Part shown: piece after piece, positions 26,101 to 35,600 of the stretch
How positions within the stretch are numbered: position 1 is the first letter of the stretch
How the letters are laid out: each line of letters begins with the position of its first letter
The notes under the pieces: generated by a model
What the model was told of the DNA's origin: nothing
Databases searched by the model: none
The model's input: the letters and a program-made list of their open reading frames with translations, nothing else
Program-made: the position numbers and the translations under genes
Origin: JBCAWW01 sp039024315
GTDB lineage: Bacteria > Bacteroidota > Bacteroidia > J057
Direction: 5' to 3'
Assembly (NCBI GenBank): GCA_039024315.1
Contig: JBCCQN010000008.1
Location: forward strand, 1-64,000
Length of the DNA: 64,000 bases

Positions 26101-27192
26101 ATGAAGACTACAGGCATTATTTTGACGGGATTACTCGCCTTACTTTTGGTAGGAGGTGCTTACTTTTTGATCAGTCAAAACGAAGAAGATCCCATCATTT
26201 TTGAAACTGACAGCCCTTTTTATACGGCCATCGTCAAAAAAACCGTAGCGACAGGCTCAGTAGTACCGCGCAAGGAGGTGGAAGTAAAACCACAGGTTTC
26301 TGGACTAATCAGCAAATTGCACGTAGAGGCAGGGGATATGGTCAAGGTCGGCGATTTGATTGCGACGGTGCGTATTATCCCTGACATGGTCAATCTCAAT
26401 AATGCCGAAAATCGTCTTGAGCGCGCCAAAATCGCCATGAAGAACGCAAAAAGAGATTTCGACCGCAATGAAAAACTTTTGGAGGAAGGCGTGATTGCCC
26501 AAGCGACCTTTCAGGAAATAGAACTTTCCTATCTCAATGCCCAACAAGAGATGCAGGGCGCGCAAGACAATCTCGACCTGATCCGTAGAGGTTCGACCAA
26601 GCGTTCGGGTAAAACCGCCAATACCAATATCAGAGCTACTATCTCAGGCATGGTACTGGATGTCCCGATCGAAGAAGGTAACTCTGTGATCGAAGCCAAT
26701 ACTTTTAATGATGGCACCACCATCGCCATCGTAGCCAATATGGATGAGATGATTTTTGAAGGAAAAGTTGACGAAGCAGAGGTAGGTAAGATCAAAGAAG
26801 GTATGCCCCTATTGCTAACCATTGGTGCCATCGAAGACATCGAATTTCCTGCTACCCTAGAACATATTTCCCCTAAAGGTTTAGAAGAAAATGGTGCCAT
26901 TCAATTTGAGATTAGAGCGGCTATCCAACTACGAGAAGATCAATTTATCAGAGCAGGTTATAGCGCCAATGCGGATATTGTCTTGGAGCGTCGCGACAAT
27001 GTATTGGCGATCAAAGAAGCATTGCTTCAGTTCAAGGGAGATTCTGCATTTGTGGAAGTCGAGCGAAGTACGCAAAAATTTGACACCTTGTATATCCAAA
27101 CAGGTTTGGCTGACGGTATCAATATCGAATTGCTGACCGAGGTGGATGAAGCCATAAAAATAAAGAACCCAAATATCATCATTAGCGAATAA
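26101..27192 (+). CDS. Efflux periplasmic adaptor (MacA/HlyD type)
   Basis: This 363-aa protein has an N-terminal membrane anchor (ILTGLLALLLVGGAYFLI), a lipoyl-like beta-barrel start (GSVVPRKEVEVKPQVSGLI, HVEAGDMVKVGDLIA), a helical hairpin (about 100-155, RLERAKIAMKNAKRDF) and the return barrel (ATISGMVLDVPIEEGNSV). It bridges the permease pair to an outer-membrane channel such as TolC, which is not encoded here. The genes ATPase, permease, permease, adaptor form one functional unit, although the octamers and an element A arm lie in a 180-bp gap before this one. Confidence 0.92.
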   Translation: MKTTGIILTGLLALLLVGGAYFLISQNEEDPIIFETDSPFYTAIVKKTVATGSVVPRKEVEVKPQVSGLISKLHVEAGDMVKVGDLIATVRIIPDMVNLNNAENRLERAKIAMKNAKRDFDRNEKLLEEGVIAQATFQEIELSYLNAQQEMQGAQDNLDLIRRGSTKRSGKTANTNIRATISGMVLDVPIEEGNSVIEANTFNDGTTIAIVANMDEMIFEGKVDEAEVGKIKEGMPLLLTIGAIEDIEFPATLEHISPKGLEENGAIQFEIRAAIQLREDQFIRAGYSANADIVLERRDNVLAIKEALLQFKGDSAFVEVERSTQKFDTLYIQTGLADGINIELLTEVDEAIKIKNPNIIISE

Positions 27193-27333
27193 ATTCCGTA
27201 ACGCTAGGCGGCTTTGGCGATAACCTCTAGCTGAGCTCCATTCACGACTTCCAAAAGTCATTACGCTCTACCCCAATCCTGCCAAAACGAGTGTAGATAG
27301 GGCCTATCTAACTGGCTTAGGGGCTTAGGGATA

Positions 27334-27424
27334 TCTGCTTCGCAGAACGCTCAGCCCTAAAATAAACATTCTGTAGGTGCGCATGCATACCGCAATCCCC
27401 AAATAAGCGTTCTGCGCAGCAGTA
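27334..27424. repeat. Composite palindromic element A: inverted pair with core
   Basis: Arms TCTGCTTCGCAGAACGCTCA (27334-27353) and AAGCGTTCTGCGCAGCAGTA (27405-27424) face each other. The core contains GGTGCGCATGCAT and CCGCA, which also appear, as the complement with a 2-bp difference, in the composite at 2301-2378. The two copies show a conserved arm-core-arm structure. Confidence 0.8.
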
Positions 27425-27592
27425 GCCCATAACAAAATCCCTCAAGCCAGCCTGGTCGATTGGCTTTCTGCCAAGCAAAGGGAACGAGAAAGCCTATCGG
27501 CAAGATTGACAGTAAGATTTGGCCCATATCTTGCACCTAATTAGGTGGGGAAGCCTAGTTTGCGGTGAATAGCGAAAAGGCGGGATTTTTTC

Positions 27593-27600
27593 TATATTTG
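27593..27600 (+). promoter_or_regulatory. Possible Bacteroidota -7 promoter element for the kinase gene
   Basis: TATATTTG fits the consensus TAnnTTTG and lies 33 bp before the ATG. I do not see a TTTG -33 box at the usual 19-bp spacing, so the call is tentative. Confidence 0.35.
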
Positions 27601-27632
27601 CATTTATACACATAAAAAATTTGACGATTGTA

Positions 27633-30329
27633 ATGTTTGGGCGGAGGCTCATTTGTACGGGGATAATAATACTAGGATTGTGCCTGGGACTCTTTGCAGA
27701 TCCAGGAAAAGAGATCAATCTGGACAGCCTCAATACCTCCTTGGCGCAAGCTAGCAAGCCCGAACAAGTCAATACCCTCAGTGATTTAATGTATCAAACG
27801 GCGCGAGATAGCAACTTTATCTTGTCCGTTAGACTGGGACAACAGGCCCTCGACATCGCCGAATCTATCGGAGATAATCGTTATGTCGCTAATGTCTTGT
27901 TTCATTTCGGCAACTTCTATATGATTAGGGGCAACTACTCCATGGCGGCCTTTAAGTTTGATCAATCTCGTGATATCCGTGAGTCATATGGCAAGAATGC
28001 CTATTGGGTATCCTCGATGGAACGTCTAATTGATGCGTCTGATTCACTCAAAGATTATAAGTCAGCCCTTCAAAATCTGAGCAGGCTAGAGACTCATGCC
28101 CTCACGCAACTTGACACTCCTCTGCTCGGTCAAACCCTTTTGCACATTGGACAAATCCAAGTCAAGCAGGAACAGTATCAAGACGCCAAAGCGAGCTATC
28201 ACACAGCACTCAACCTCCAAAGCGATACCGACTCAGCGACTATGGCTCGCACTCTTTATTTGCTAGGAAGATGTTTCTTTGCCGAAAAGCAGCACCCTCA
28301 AGCTCTGCAATATCTGACAAGAGCGCTCAACATCGAAAATGGCCTTGATCGTCCTGAGTACCAAGCCATGATCCAACTGGAGCTAGGTAGAGTATATATA
28401 GATATTGATAGCATCGCACTGGCAAGACCCTTTTTAGATGATGCCCTGATCATCTGGGACGATCATAAGGAATACGCGGCTCAGGCAGCAACCCTCAGCT
28501 TGATTGGGGATACTTACCTCAAAGAAGGCAATTATAACTCTGCCCTACGCCATTACTCTTGGGCCTTAGAAGAACAAGTAATTTACTCCGATAGTAGCTC
28601 TAGACTCCTCTACAATATGGGTATGGCCCACTTCATGCTGGAAGAATATGACTATGCATTGGAGACATTTCAAGCCTTGGTGAGCAGAGAACCGCTGACT
28701 CCAGAAGATACCTTTCAGGTGGCTGGTTACCGACAGTTGGCAGAATGCTATGTAAAGCTTGAAGACAATGAGAATATGCGGCTTACCTATCAAAAATACA
28801 TGGACCTTTATGAAAAGGTATTTGGTACCCGCAATCTTCAAAATCTCCAAGAAATGGAGTATAAGCTCAAATTAGAGCGACAGAAGCGCCAAGAACGAGA
28901 AAATGACCTACGCTATCTCAAAAAAGAAGAGGAAAACCGTAAGCACTTAATCCTTCTTTATTCAGGAGCAGGCGTACTCTTTTTGATTGTGATACTCGTG
29001 GTGGTCCTTTATCAACAAACCAAAGTCAAGCAAAAGGTAAACGACCAGCTTTCTAGCCAAAACAAAGTCATCAATCTGCAAAACCGCCAACTCCATAAGA
29101 TCAATCTCAATCTAGAAGATGCAAAGAGAGAGGCTGAGGCAGCTTCTATCGCCAAATCCAACTTCTTAGCGGCGATGAGCCATGAGATCCGTACTCCGAT
29201 GAACGGTATTATCGGTATGGTAAGCTTATTGATGGATACTCCGCTAAACGAAAAGCAACAAGAATACGCCTCTACCATTTCTACCAGTAGTCAAAATTTG
29301 CTCTCTATCCTCAACGACATCTTAGATTACTCAAGGGTTGAGGCAGGTAAACTGGAATTAGAGATCAGAAGTATTCCGCTCAAAGAGTTGCTAGACGAGG
29401 TGATGGCCCTCTTTATGACTACCGCTGGCAATAAGGGGATCAAACTCGAATATGATATTGATCCGGCTCTGCCGCCATACTTTTTTTCTGACCCGACTCG
29501 CCTCCGCCAAGTCTTGGTCAATTTAGTCAGCAATGCCCTCAAATTTACCTCTAAGGGTTCAATTCGGATTCAAGCCCGCTTGAAGGCCTCTCAGAGCGCT
29601 AGCCTAGTTCATCAAGAGCCTTTTGCCCTAGAAATGTCAGTTACCGATACTGGTATTGGTATCCCAGAAAACAAACGCCGCACCATCTTTGAATCTTTTC
29701 AGCAGGTGGACAATTCGGTCTCTCGCCGCTTTGGGGGTGTCGGCTTAGGTTTGGCCATTACTCGCAAGCTACTCGAACTCATGGAAGGCGATATCCGAGT
29801 AGAAAGTGAAGTAGGTAAAGGTTCATCCTTTATATTTTATATCAGCGCCCAAGCCGATAGAGAGGCAGAGAAGCATGCCCTCGAAAATCCGCAAGAAGAA
29901 GCTAGCTCTCCATTCAACAAAAAGCTTGGTGAGCGCTACCCCATTCGTATCATGGTCGCGGAAGATAATATGATCAACCAAACCGTGATCGAAGGTATCC
30001 TCGGCAAAATGGGCTACGAAATCACCCTCGCTGATGATGGAGAAGTGGCGATGGAAGAATTGGCAAAAGCCCCTTATGATCTCATTTTCATGGACATCCA
30101 AATGCCCAACAAGGATGGGTTGACGACCACCAAGGAGATCATTGAGACCTATGGTCAAAACAAACGTCCTGTCATTATCGCCATGACAGCTCACGCAATG
30201 AACGGTGTGCGCGAAGAATATCTTAGTGCCGGCATGGATGACTACATCAGCAAGCCCTTCAAATTGGAGGACCTAGAAAAAGCCATCGTAAAATGGGGAA
30301 GCTTCATTCTCGCCCGTAACCGAGCCTAG
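27633..30329 (+). CDS. TPR-domain hybrid sensor histidine kinase/response regulator
   Basis: The ATG at 27633 (898 aa) is chosen over a TTG four codons upstream. A signal-like segment is followed by about eight tetratricopeptide repeats (30-410), a transmembrane helix near 440-460 (LILLYSGAGVLFLIVILVVV) and a coiled coil. The HisKA domain has H517 in MSHEIRTPMNG, and the ATP-binding domain has NALKF, DTGIGIP and GVGLGLAI. A C-terminal receiver domain follows, with the phosphorylated D821 in FMDIQMP and the conserved lysine in SKPFK. It should sense an extracytoplasmic signal through the TPR part and relay phosphate internally. No HPt or output partner is adjacent. Confidence 0.93.
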   Translation: MFGRRLICTGIIILGLCLGLFADPGKEINLDSLNTSLAQASKPEQVNTLSDLMYQTARDSNFILSVRLGQQALDIAESIGDNRYVANVLFHFGNFYMIRGNYSMAAFKFDQSRDIRESYGKNAYWVSSMERLIDASDSLKDYKSALQNLSRLETHALTQLDTPLLGQTLLHIGQIQVKQEQYQDAKASYHTALNLQSDTDSATMARTLYLLGRCFFAEKQHPQALQYLTRALNIENGLDRPEYQAMIQLELGRVYIDIDSIALARPFLDDALIIWDDHKEYAAQAATLSLIGDTYLKEGNYNSALRHYSWALEEQVIYSDSSSRLLYNMGMAHFMLEEYDYALETFQALVSREPLTPEDTFQVAGYRQLAECYVKLEDNENMRLTYQKYMDLYEKVFGTRNLQNLQEMEYKLKLERQKRQERENDLRYLKKEEENRKHLILLYSGAGVLFLIVILVVVLYQQTKVKQKVNDQLSSQNKVINLQNRQLHKINLNLEDAKREAEAASIAKSNFLAAMSHEIRTPMNGIIGMVSLLMDTPLNEKQQEYASTISTSSQNLLSILNDILDYSRVEAGKLELEIRSIPLKELLDEVMALFMTTAGNKGIKLEYDIDPALPPYFFSDPTRLRQVLVNLVSNALKFTSKGSIRIQARLKASQSASLVHQEPFALEMSVTDTGIGIPENKRRTIFESFQQVDNSVSRRFGGVGLGLAITRKLLELMEGDIRVESEVGKGSSFIFYISAQADREAEKHALENPQEEASSPFNKKLGERYPIRIMVAEDNMINQTVIEGILGKMGYEITLADDGEVAMEELAKAPYDLIFMDIQMPNKDGLTTTKEIIETYGQNKRPVIIAMTAHAMNGVREEYLSAGMDDYISKPFKLEDLEKAIVKWGSFILARNRA

Positions 30330-30427
30330 GGAAGGGAAAATCGTGGTTTTCGAACGCCTATCCCATCCGCTTGCCAAGGATTGAAACAAAAGTAGGCGCC
30401 TCAAGGGCGCACACTGCTCGATGGGGT

Positions 30428-30536
30428 TTCAAGTAGAAAGGAGAAGGTATTCAGTACAGAGAAAAAGATCTCGCTGAACCTTACAGACCACTTTTCCTGG
30501 GCCTTAATACTGAATACTATTGTCTAAGTACTCAAA
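30428..30536 (+). repeat. Element B copy 1
   Basis: Degenerate copy of the intergenic repeat found also at 51490-51735, 55455-55600, 57672-57790 and 63100-63263. Shared landmarks are the AGTACAGAG segment and the right end CTTAATACTGAATACTATTG. This copy lacks the central CCCGAAAGCTTTCGGG palindrome. Confidence 0.6.
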
Positions 30537-30537
30537 C

Positions 30538-30596
30538 AAGCGTTCCGCGCAGCGGTGAGCTAAGGACTCCTTGTTTTACTGCTGCGCAGAACGATG
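30538..30596. repeat. Composite element A pair between two element B copies
   Basis: AAGCGTTCCGCGCAGCGGTG (30538-30557) and TACTGCTGCGCAGAACGATG (30577-30596) are inverted arms around a 19-nt spacer that lacks the GCATGCAT core. It separates element B copy 1 from the inverted copy 2. Confidence 0.75.
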
Positions 30597-30599
30597 GAA

Positions 30600-30690
30600 T
30601 GCTAAGTACTGGCAGCGTTTGCTGTTTTTCTCTGTACTACATACTCCCGAAAGCTTTCGGGATACTTGCTACTCTGTACTTAAGTACGGC
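30600..30690 (-). repeat. Element B copy 2 (inverted)
   Basis: This copy carries CTGTACTACATACT, the perfect palindrome CCCGAAAGCTTTCGGG (30646-30661) and GATACTTGCTACTCTGTACTT, matching the complement of the left half of the copies at 55455 and 63100. It runs into the 3' end of the LOG-family gene (stop at 30680). Confidence 0.6.
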
Positions 30691-31261
30691 TTCTATCCAA
30701 CCATTTTTCTACTTCGGGAGGATCAAAGTCGATCATCTTTTGAAGGAGTGCCTCCGGCTGAACGTCTGCCAGTACTAACTCACGGTTGGCCTGAGCCAGA
30801 AAGCGTTCGCCAACCATATGATCAAACATCTGAATTAAATGATCAAAATAAGCCGCGACATTGAGGAGTCCGATGGGGTTGGCATGTAAGCCTAATTGGG
30901 CCCAAGTCAGGATTTCGCAAAGCTCATCAAGTGTACCAAAGCCTCCGGGCATAGCAATAAAACCATCAGAATGGTCGGCCATGATTTGCTTTCGTTCGTG
31001 CATAGTCTCAGTCACGATGAGCTCGCTAAGGCCGGTGTGACAAACTTCTTTGGCTTTGAGGAAACCCGGTATCACCCCCAATACTTTTCCCCCAGCCGCT
31101 AAGCAAGCATCAGCAATCACTCCCATGAGACCGACATTGCCCGCACCATAAACAAGACGAATATTGCGGGCAGCGAGAGATTGTCCCAATTGGACCGCAG
31201 CTTCAGTAAACACGGGATTGGAGCCGGTGTTTGAGCCGCAAAAAACGCAGATTGATTTCAT
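30680..31261 (-). CDS. LOG-family (TIGR00730) Rossmann-fold protein
   Basis: The ATG at 31261 (193 aa) is preferred to a TTG two codons earlier; GAGG stands directly before it. It begins KSICVFCGSNTGSNP, has LVYGAGNVGLMGVIADA and HERKQIM, and the signature PGGFGTLDELCEILTWAQLG. This is the family of cytokinin riboside 5'-monophosphate phosphoribohydrolases (LOG), which cleave N6-modified AMP to free base and ribose 5-phosphate; many bacterial members act on purine nucleotides. The gene follows the aspartyl protease gene by 11 nt and is probably co-transcribed. Confidence 0.92.
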   Translation of the reverse strand: MKSICVFCGSNTGSNPVFTEAAVQLGQSLAARNIRLVYGAGNVGLMGVIADACLAAGGKVLGVIPGFLKAKEVCHTGLSELIVTETMHERKQIMADHSDGFIAMPGGFGTLDELCEILTWAQLGLHANPIGLLNVAAYFDHLIQMFDHMVGERFLAQANRELVLADVQPEALLQKMIDFDPPEVEKWLDRSRT

Positions 31262-31272
31262 CCTCAAAAAAG

Positions 31273-32541
31273 CTAAATCTGCGTCTCAATCGCAAAACGG
31301 ATTTTCATCAATTCATCGCCTCGGCGAATCCGTAAATTGACCCGCTTACCGGCCCGACGTCTCAGGCTTTGATAGATATCTGAAATGCCTAGTCCTTGGA
31401 CAGAAATCCCATTTAAGGCGACGATTTCATCATCAATTTTGATCCCAGCCCGCTCTGCGGGGGAGTTTGGACGCACATAACTCACGACAAAATCATCAAA
31501 TTGAGCGCCTTTGGTCATAATCTCTAAACCACTGATGTTGTAGTAAAATGGCTCTTTGTAGGCGGCATTTTTGCGGAGAATGATCTTACCATTATAATAG
31601 TCAAAGACTACATTGAAGCGTGAAATTACCTCTGAACCTATGTTGCCATACCAAGTTAGGAGTTCTTCCTCGGGTACATAGAGGGCATTAGCATCCGGAT
31701 AACCTGCAATAATCTCCTCAAACTCAAACTTACCCATGCTAAAAGAGGCCACTCGCCCAATTTTACCATAGACATTACCGCTAAGTCCCATACCCAAAAA
31801 GGCATCAATCGAAGGATTGGGAAGTGGGAGATTCGGATCATAAAGAGAAATCGAGTGAGATGCCCCTGTATCAATCAGCCAATCACGTTCGACCAAATTG
31901 CCTTGTCCATCGTTCATGACCGCAGTGATGTAAGGCTTGAAGCGCTTGACGGTAATCGGGATGGTCTCATAACGCCTCTGATTACGTGGTGGCTTATAGT
32001 TGAAAGGGTCATGTAGGACCAAATACTTGTGTTGGTAGTTGATCTCGACGATAAACTGGCCAAAAATTTCGTAGCCAATAATCCCATGTACGGAGCGCCC
32101 AAACAAACCAGAATAAGAGATCAAATCTTCTGGCAAAACTACCATATTGATCCCACTCCCAATGACTCCGGGCAGGCGTATCGATACATTTTGTGCGAGT
32201 AATCCTTCGATAAAATCCCCTTCTCCAAGCCCTCTCAGACGTACTGGTTGCAGGGTATCTAGGCCCAAGAAGGCCATCAATACGGTTTCGGTCAAGATGG
32301 TGGTTTTGACTCCAGTATCAAGGATAAAGGTCATCTCAAAGGAGCCGTTGATCTTTAGAGGCAGTAATACAACATTGTGCTGCACTTCGATGGGGATTCT
32401 CACCGATTTTGCGTTAGGATCAGCAAAAGTAAACCCACTAGTTTTGGCTTGGCTTGAGATAGGCCCATAAAGCAATAGGCAAATCAATAATCCAAATCTG
32501 GGAATACGGCAAAATAAAGCGTTAGCGTAGAGAGGCTTCAT
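31273..32541 (-). CDS. Exported double-DTG aspartyl protease with C-terminal PDZ domain
   Basis: This 422-aa protein has a signal peptide (to about 31), two retropepsin-like halves with catalytic motifs ILDTGVKT (D75-T76-G77) and LIDTGASH (D224-T225-G226), each followed by the hydrophobic flap and glycine-rich strands (GIIGYEIFG, FNVVFDYYN), and a PDZ domain near 325-415 (GLEIMTKG, RAGIKIDDEIVALNGI). Two DTG halves in one chain resemble pepsin-like or SpoIIGA-type bilobal proteases. The PDZ domain should bind a C-terminal peptide of a substrate. It is probably exported to the periplasm or outer membrane; target unknown. Confidence 0.8.
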   Translation of the reverse strand: MKPLYANALFCRIPRFGLLICLLLYGPISSQAKTSGFTFADPNAKSVRIPIEVQHNVVLLPLKINGSFEMTFILDTGVKTTILTETVLMAFLGLDTLQPVRLRGLGEGDFIEGLLAQNVSIRLPGVIGSGINMVVLPEDLISYSGLFGRSVHGIIGYEIFGQFIVEINYQHKYLVLHDPFNYKPPRNQRRYETIPITVKRFKPYITAVMNDGQGNLVERDWLIDTGASHSISLYDPNLPLPNPSIDAFLGMGLSGNVYGKIGRVASFSMGKFEFEEIIAGYPDANALYVPEEELLTWYGNIGSEVISRFNVVFDYYNGKIILRKNAAYKEPFYYNISGLEIMTKGAQFDDFVVSYVRPNSPAERAGIKIDDEIVALNGISVQGLGISDIYQSLRRRAGKRVNLRIRRGDELMKIRFAIETQI

Positions 32542-32631
32542 ACTTTGTGCAAAAGATGAGTCTAGAAGTTATTATAATCTAGAAGTAAAACCAATATGCG
32601 AGGACCGGAGAAGTTGCCAATCTCTGACAAG

Positions 32632-32672
32632 AACACAAAATACCCGGCAGTACTACATAGTAAAACCGGGTA
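32632..32672 (-). terminator. Terminator after the first array gene
   Basis: On the minus strand TACCCGG and CCGGGTA form a stem with further pairing of TACT and AGTA inside the loop, followed by TTTTGTG. It lies just past the stop of the gene at 32699-36235. Confidence 0.6.
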
Positions 32673-32698
32673 AAGGGGTAAATCGTTTCGTTAAAACA

Positions 32699-35600
32699 TC
32701 ATTTGACCAAGAATTTGCCCGCAAAGGCAAACTCCCCTTCTAATCGATATAGATATAGACCAGGACTTAAGCTTCCTCTCTCTAGGGCAAATTGAGTGCT
32801 TCTATTGTCTTTATAGGACCGAATCAGTTTGCCTTGGAGGTCATATATATACAAATCATATTCCTGCTGTCGGGGGTTGTTAAAGTGCAAGATTGCCTGC
32901 TTTTCTAAGGGGTTAGGTAGCAGTTTCACTGAACGCTCAAACTCATCTTCTAGACTGGTTGCTATCACACTAATCGTCTGGACCGTGGTATCGGCACCAC
33001 AAGGATTTTGCACGGTAAGCTGTACTGTGTAAAGACCGCTGGCTGGATAGCTATGATTAGGGGAAGCATTTTGGCTGCTGTCTCCATCACCAAAGTCCCA
33101 ATGATAGCTGAGGGCATCTTGTGAGAGATCATCAAAGTTGATCATAAGGCCGCTTTGCGTAACGTTAAAATCTGCTACAGGCTCTTGGCCGCTGACCATC
33201 AGAAAGGCACTATCTGTGACGGTAAAGCCATTGCTGTCTATAACTGTCAAACTGTACCAGCCGCTGCTATCGACAACAGTACCAAAAGCACCTACCGGCA
33301 AGCCCATACCTTGATCGCCTGTACTCCAAACAAAATCATAGGGCGCTACGCCCGGGACCGTGAGTTCTGCGAAGAGCAGATCCCCACTACAAAGACTGTC
33401 AGACTCCAAACTCAACTCAGGAAATGGATAGATGGTATTTAGCACCGTATTGGTGATGATGGGTGCATTAAAGTCAAAGTAAATCGCGGCACTGTTTCGT
33501 ATTTCTGTGAAAGGGGCAAGCGTTCCGCGATGCGGCAAAGAAAACTGCACAAATCCCTGACTGCCCACAGGATCAGAGATCGAATCAGGTAGATTGATTC
33601 CCGGAAAAGAAAAGACCAAGATAGAATCATCCTCGATCTGCAACTGATAAGGGAAGCTATAGCCCAAGGCTTGGTAACCCAAGGCATCAAGATCGGCGTC
33701 TATCGTATCGCGAATCACTACCAACTGGGCGGGAGCATTCCCAACATTTTGAAAGCGAACGGTATAAGTCAGAATGCTGTCTTGAGCAGAAATATAACCC
33801 GCGGGGCCGATGCCTTTAGGCGAAACCAGCTTGTCATTGGGGTCGAAGGGGCCGACTACTAGCTGCATGCGACTCCTAAAATTGTTATCCGGAGTCGTGT
33901 CTCCTACGATGGGGCTTACCGTAGCCGAACTAAACAAACTATCATTGATCTGTAGAGTAGTAGGCAATTGGGTGGTCATAATTCTCGTGGCATGTCCACC
34001 AGGTGCGATCATGGGTAGTTGCCAGCGAAATAAACCGTTGACGGTATCGATCAGGCTCGGACTAGGAGGAGAGAAGTTAAGCAATTGCTCTTGGGGATCG
34101 ATCTGAAGCTCTAAACTCCCACTGACCGTATCATTGCCGTCATTATAGACCAATAAGTGGTGTAAGCGATGCTGGCCTGCCTTAGCCATGGTAGGGATAA
34201 AGTAGTAAAGGGCTAAATCTTGAGTGGGACCAATCTGAATCCCAAAATCAATCATAGTGGTGTCATCATCATAGTCATCAAAGCTCAGACTGTGCACAGC
34301 AGAAGGCGGACAGACCACATTGTTTAAGCCATCACTCAATACCCGAATATCATAACTGCCGGTATCCAATTGAAAGGAATAAGCTCCCAGACTATCGGTC
34401 ATGGCTGCTCCGCCGGGATTGACATCGACTACAACAAAGGGGAGTACTGCTTCACCAGGATCTTGGATGCAGTTGGCATTGAGATCATGAAAGGCAAGGC
34501 CCGAGACCTCCACGTAACAGGAATCAGCAGGGTCTAAGGTTCCGATCCATTGATTGACACAACCAAAGGCATCTGTAACTAAGACTGCATGAATTCCAGG
34601 AGCGAGATTGCTAGCAGAGTCGGTGCTTTGACCATTGCTCCAAGCATAGGTAAAAGGTCCGTTGGCGCTTTGAGGGGTGATTTTTATCCATCCATCATTT
34701 GCATTACAGCTTGGCTGGAAGATCGAGTCGTTGAGTATCAGGTCTACTCCAGGCACAAAATAGGTTGCGCTAAGCACACTATTGTTGGCATCGGTAACCG
34801 TTACGCTGTAATTTCCGGGTAGTAGGCTATCAATATCTTCTGTCAGCTCACCATTACTCCACAGATAGCTGTAAGGGCCGACACCTCCTGATACGTAAAG
34901 ATCAATTTCCCCTACGCTGTCCCTGCAAGCGGCAGGCGTAATGCTAGCAGATAAAGCATATTCGACCATTCTTACATAGCATTGGGTTGCGCCAAAAGAG
35001 GGCTTGGGACAATGGCTATCTTCGGCTAGAAAGGTAAGCGGTACCACCTGCCCTAGGAAGCTGCTATCAGCAACCCATTCGAAGATGCCAAAAGAAGGGT
35101 TAGCAAAAGCATTGGTCCAATTGAAGCCCGTCATATCAGCCGTAATCGGATAGACCGAGATCGTATCGCCCAAATCTTGATCGCTAAAGGCGACAGCGAG
35201 CCTTAAGGTATCCCCCGGAGCTACTAAAAAAGTATCTGCTAGCCCGCCTGGAATAATCCCAGGCCCTCCAAGGGAAAAGAGGGTATCAGCAAGTGGGATC
35301 TGATTGGGAAAAGATATACAATCCACCACCGTAACTTGAAACTCACGAGTTACGGTCCCAAGCTTTACCCCATCTCGAAACTCATCGACAGCAATACAAA
35401 TAAGGCCCGATTCCATTGAGCCACTAGGGTTTGGAATGACGGTCAACAAACCCGAATAAGCATCAATATCTACCTGCCAAAAGGGTCCCATCGGGGCCTG
35501 TGGACTATAAGTTGCCAGATAAGTAGAGGGCACAATACTTCCATCTATTAATTCAGAGAGACAACTAGTCATCCTGTAAGCTAGAGAATCTCCATCTGGA

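Larger units (their letters stand above)
27193..27632. other. 440-bp intergenic region with composite element A
   Basis: No gene is visible between the adaptor and histidine kinase genes. The region holds the composite repeat at 27334-27424 and a likely promoter for the kinase near its right end. Confidence 0.6.

Noticed and set aside
32521..32541. A possible element A arm at the start of the aspartyl protease gene
   Set aside because: AAAGCGTTAGCGTAGAGAGG shares only the first seven bases with the family and lacks the GCGG end; it is within chance expectation.
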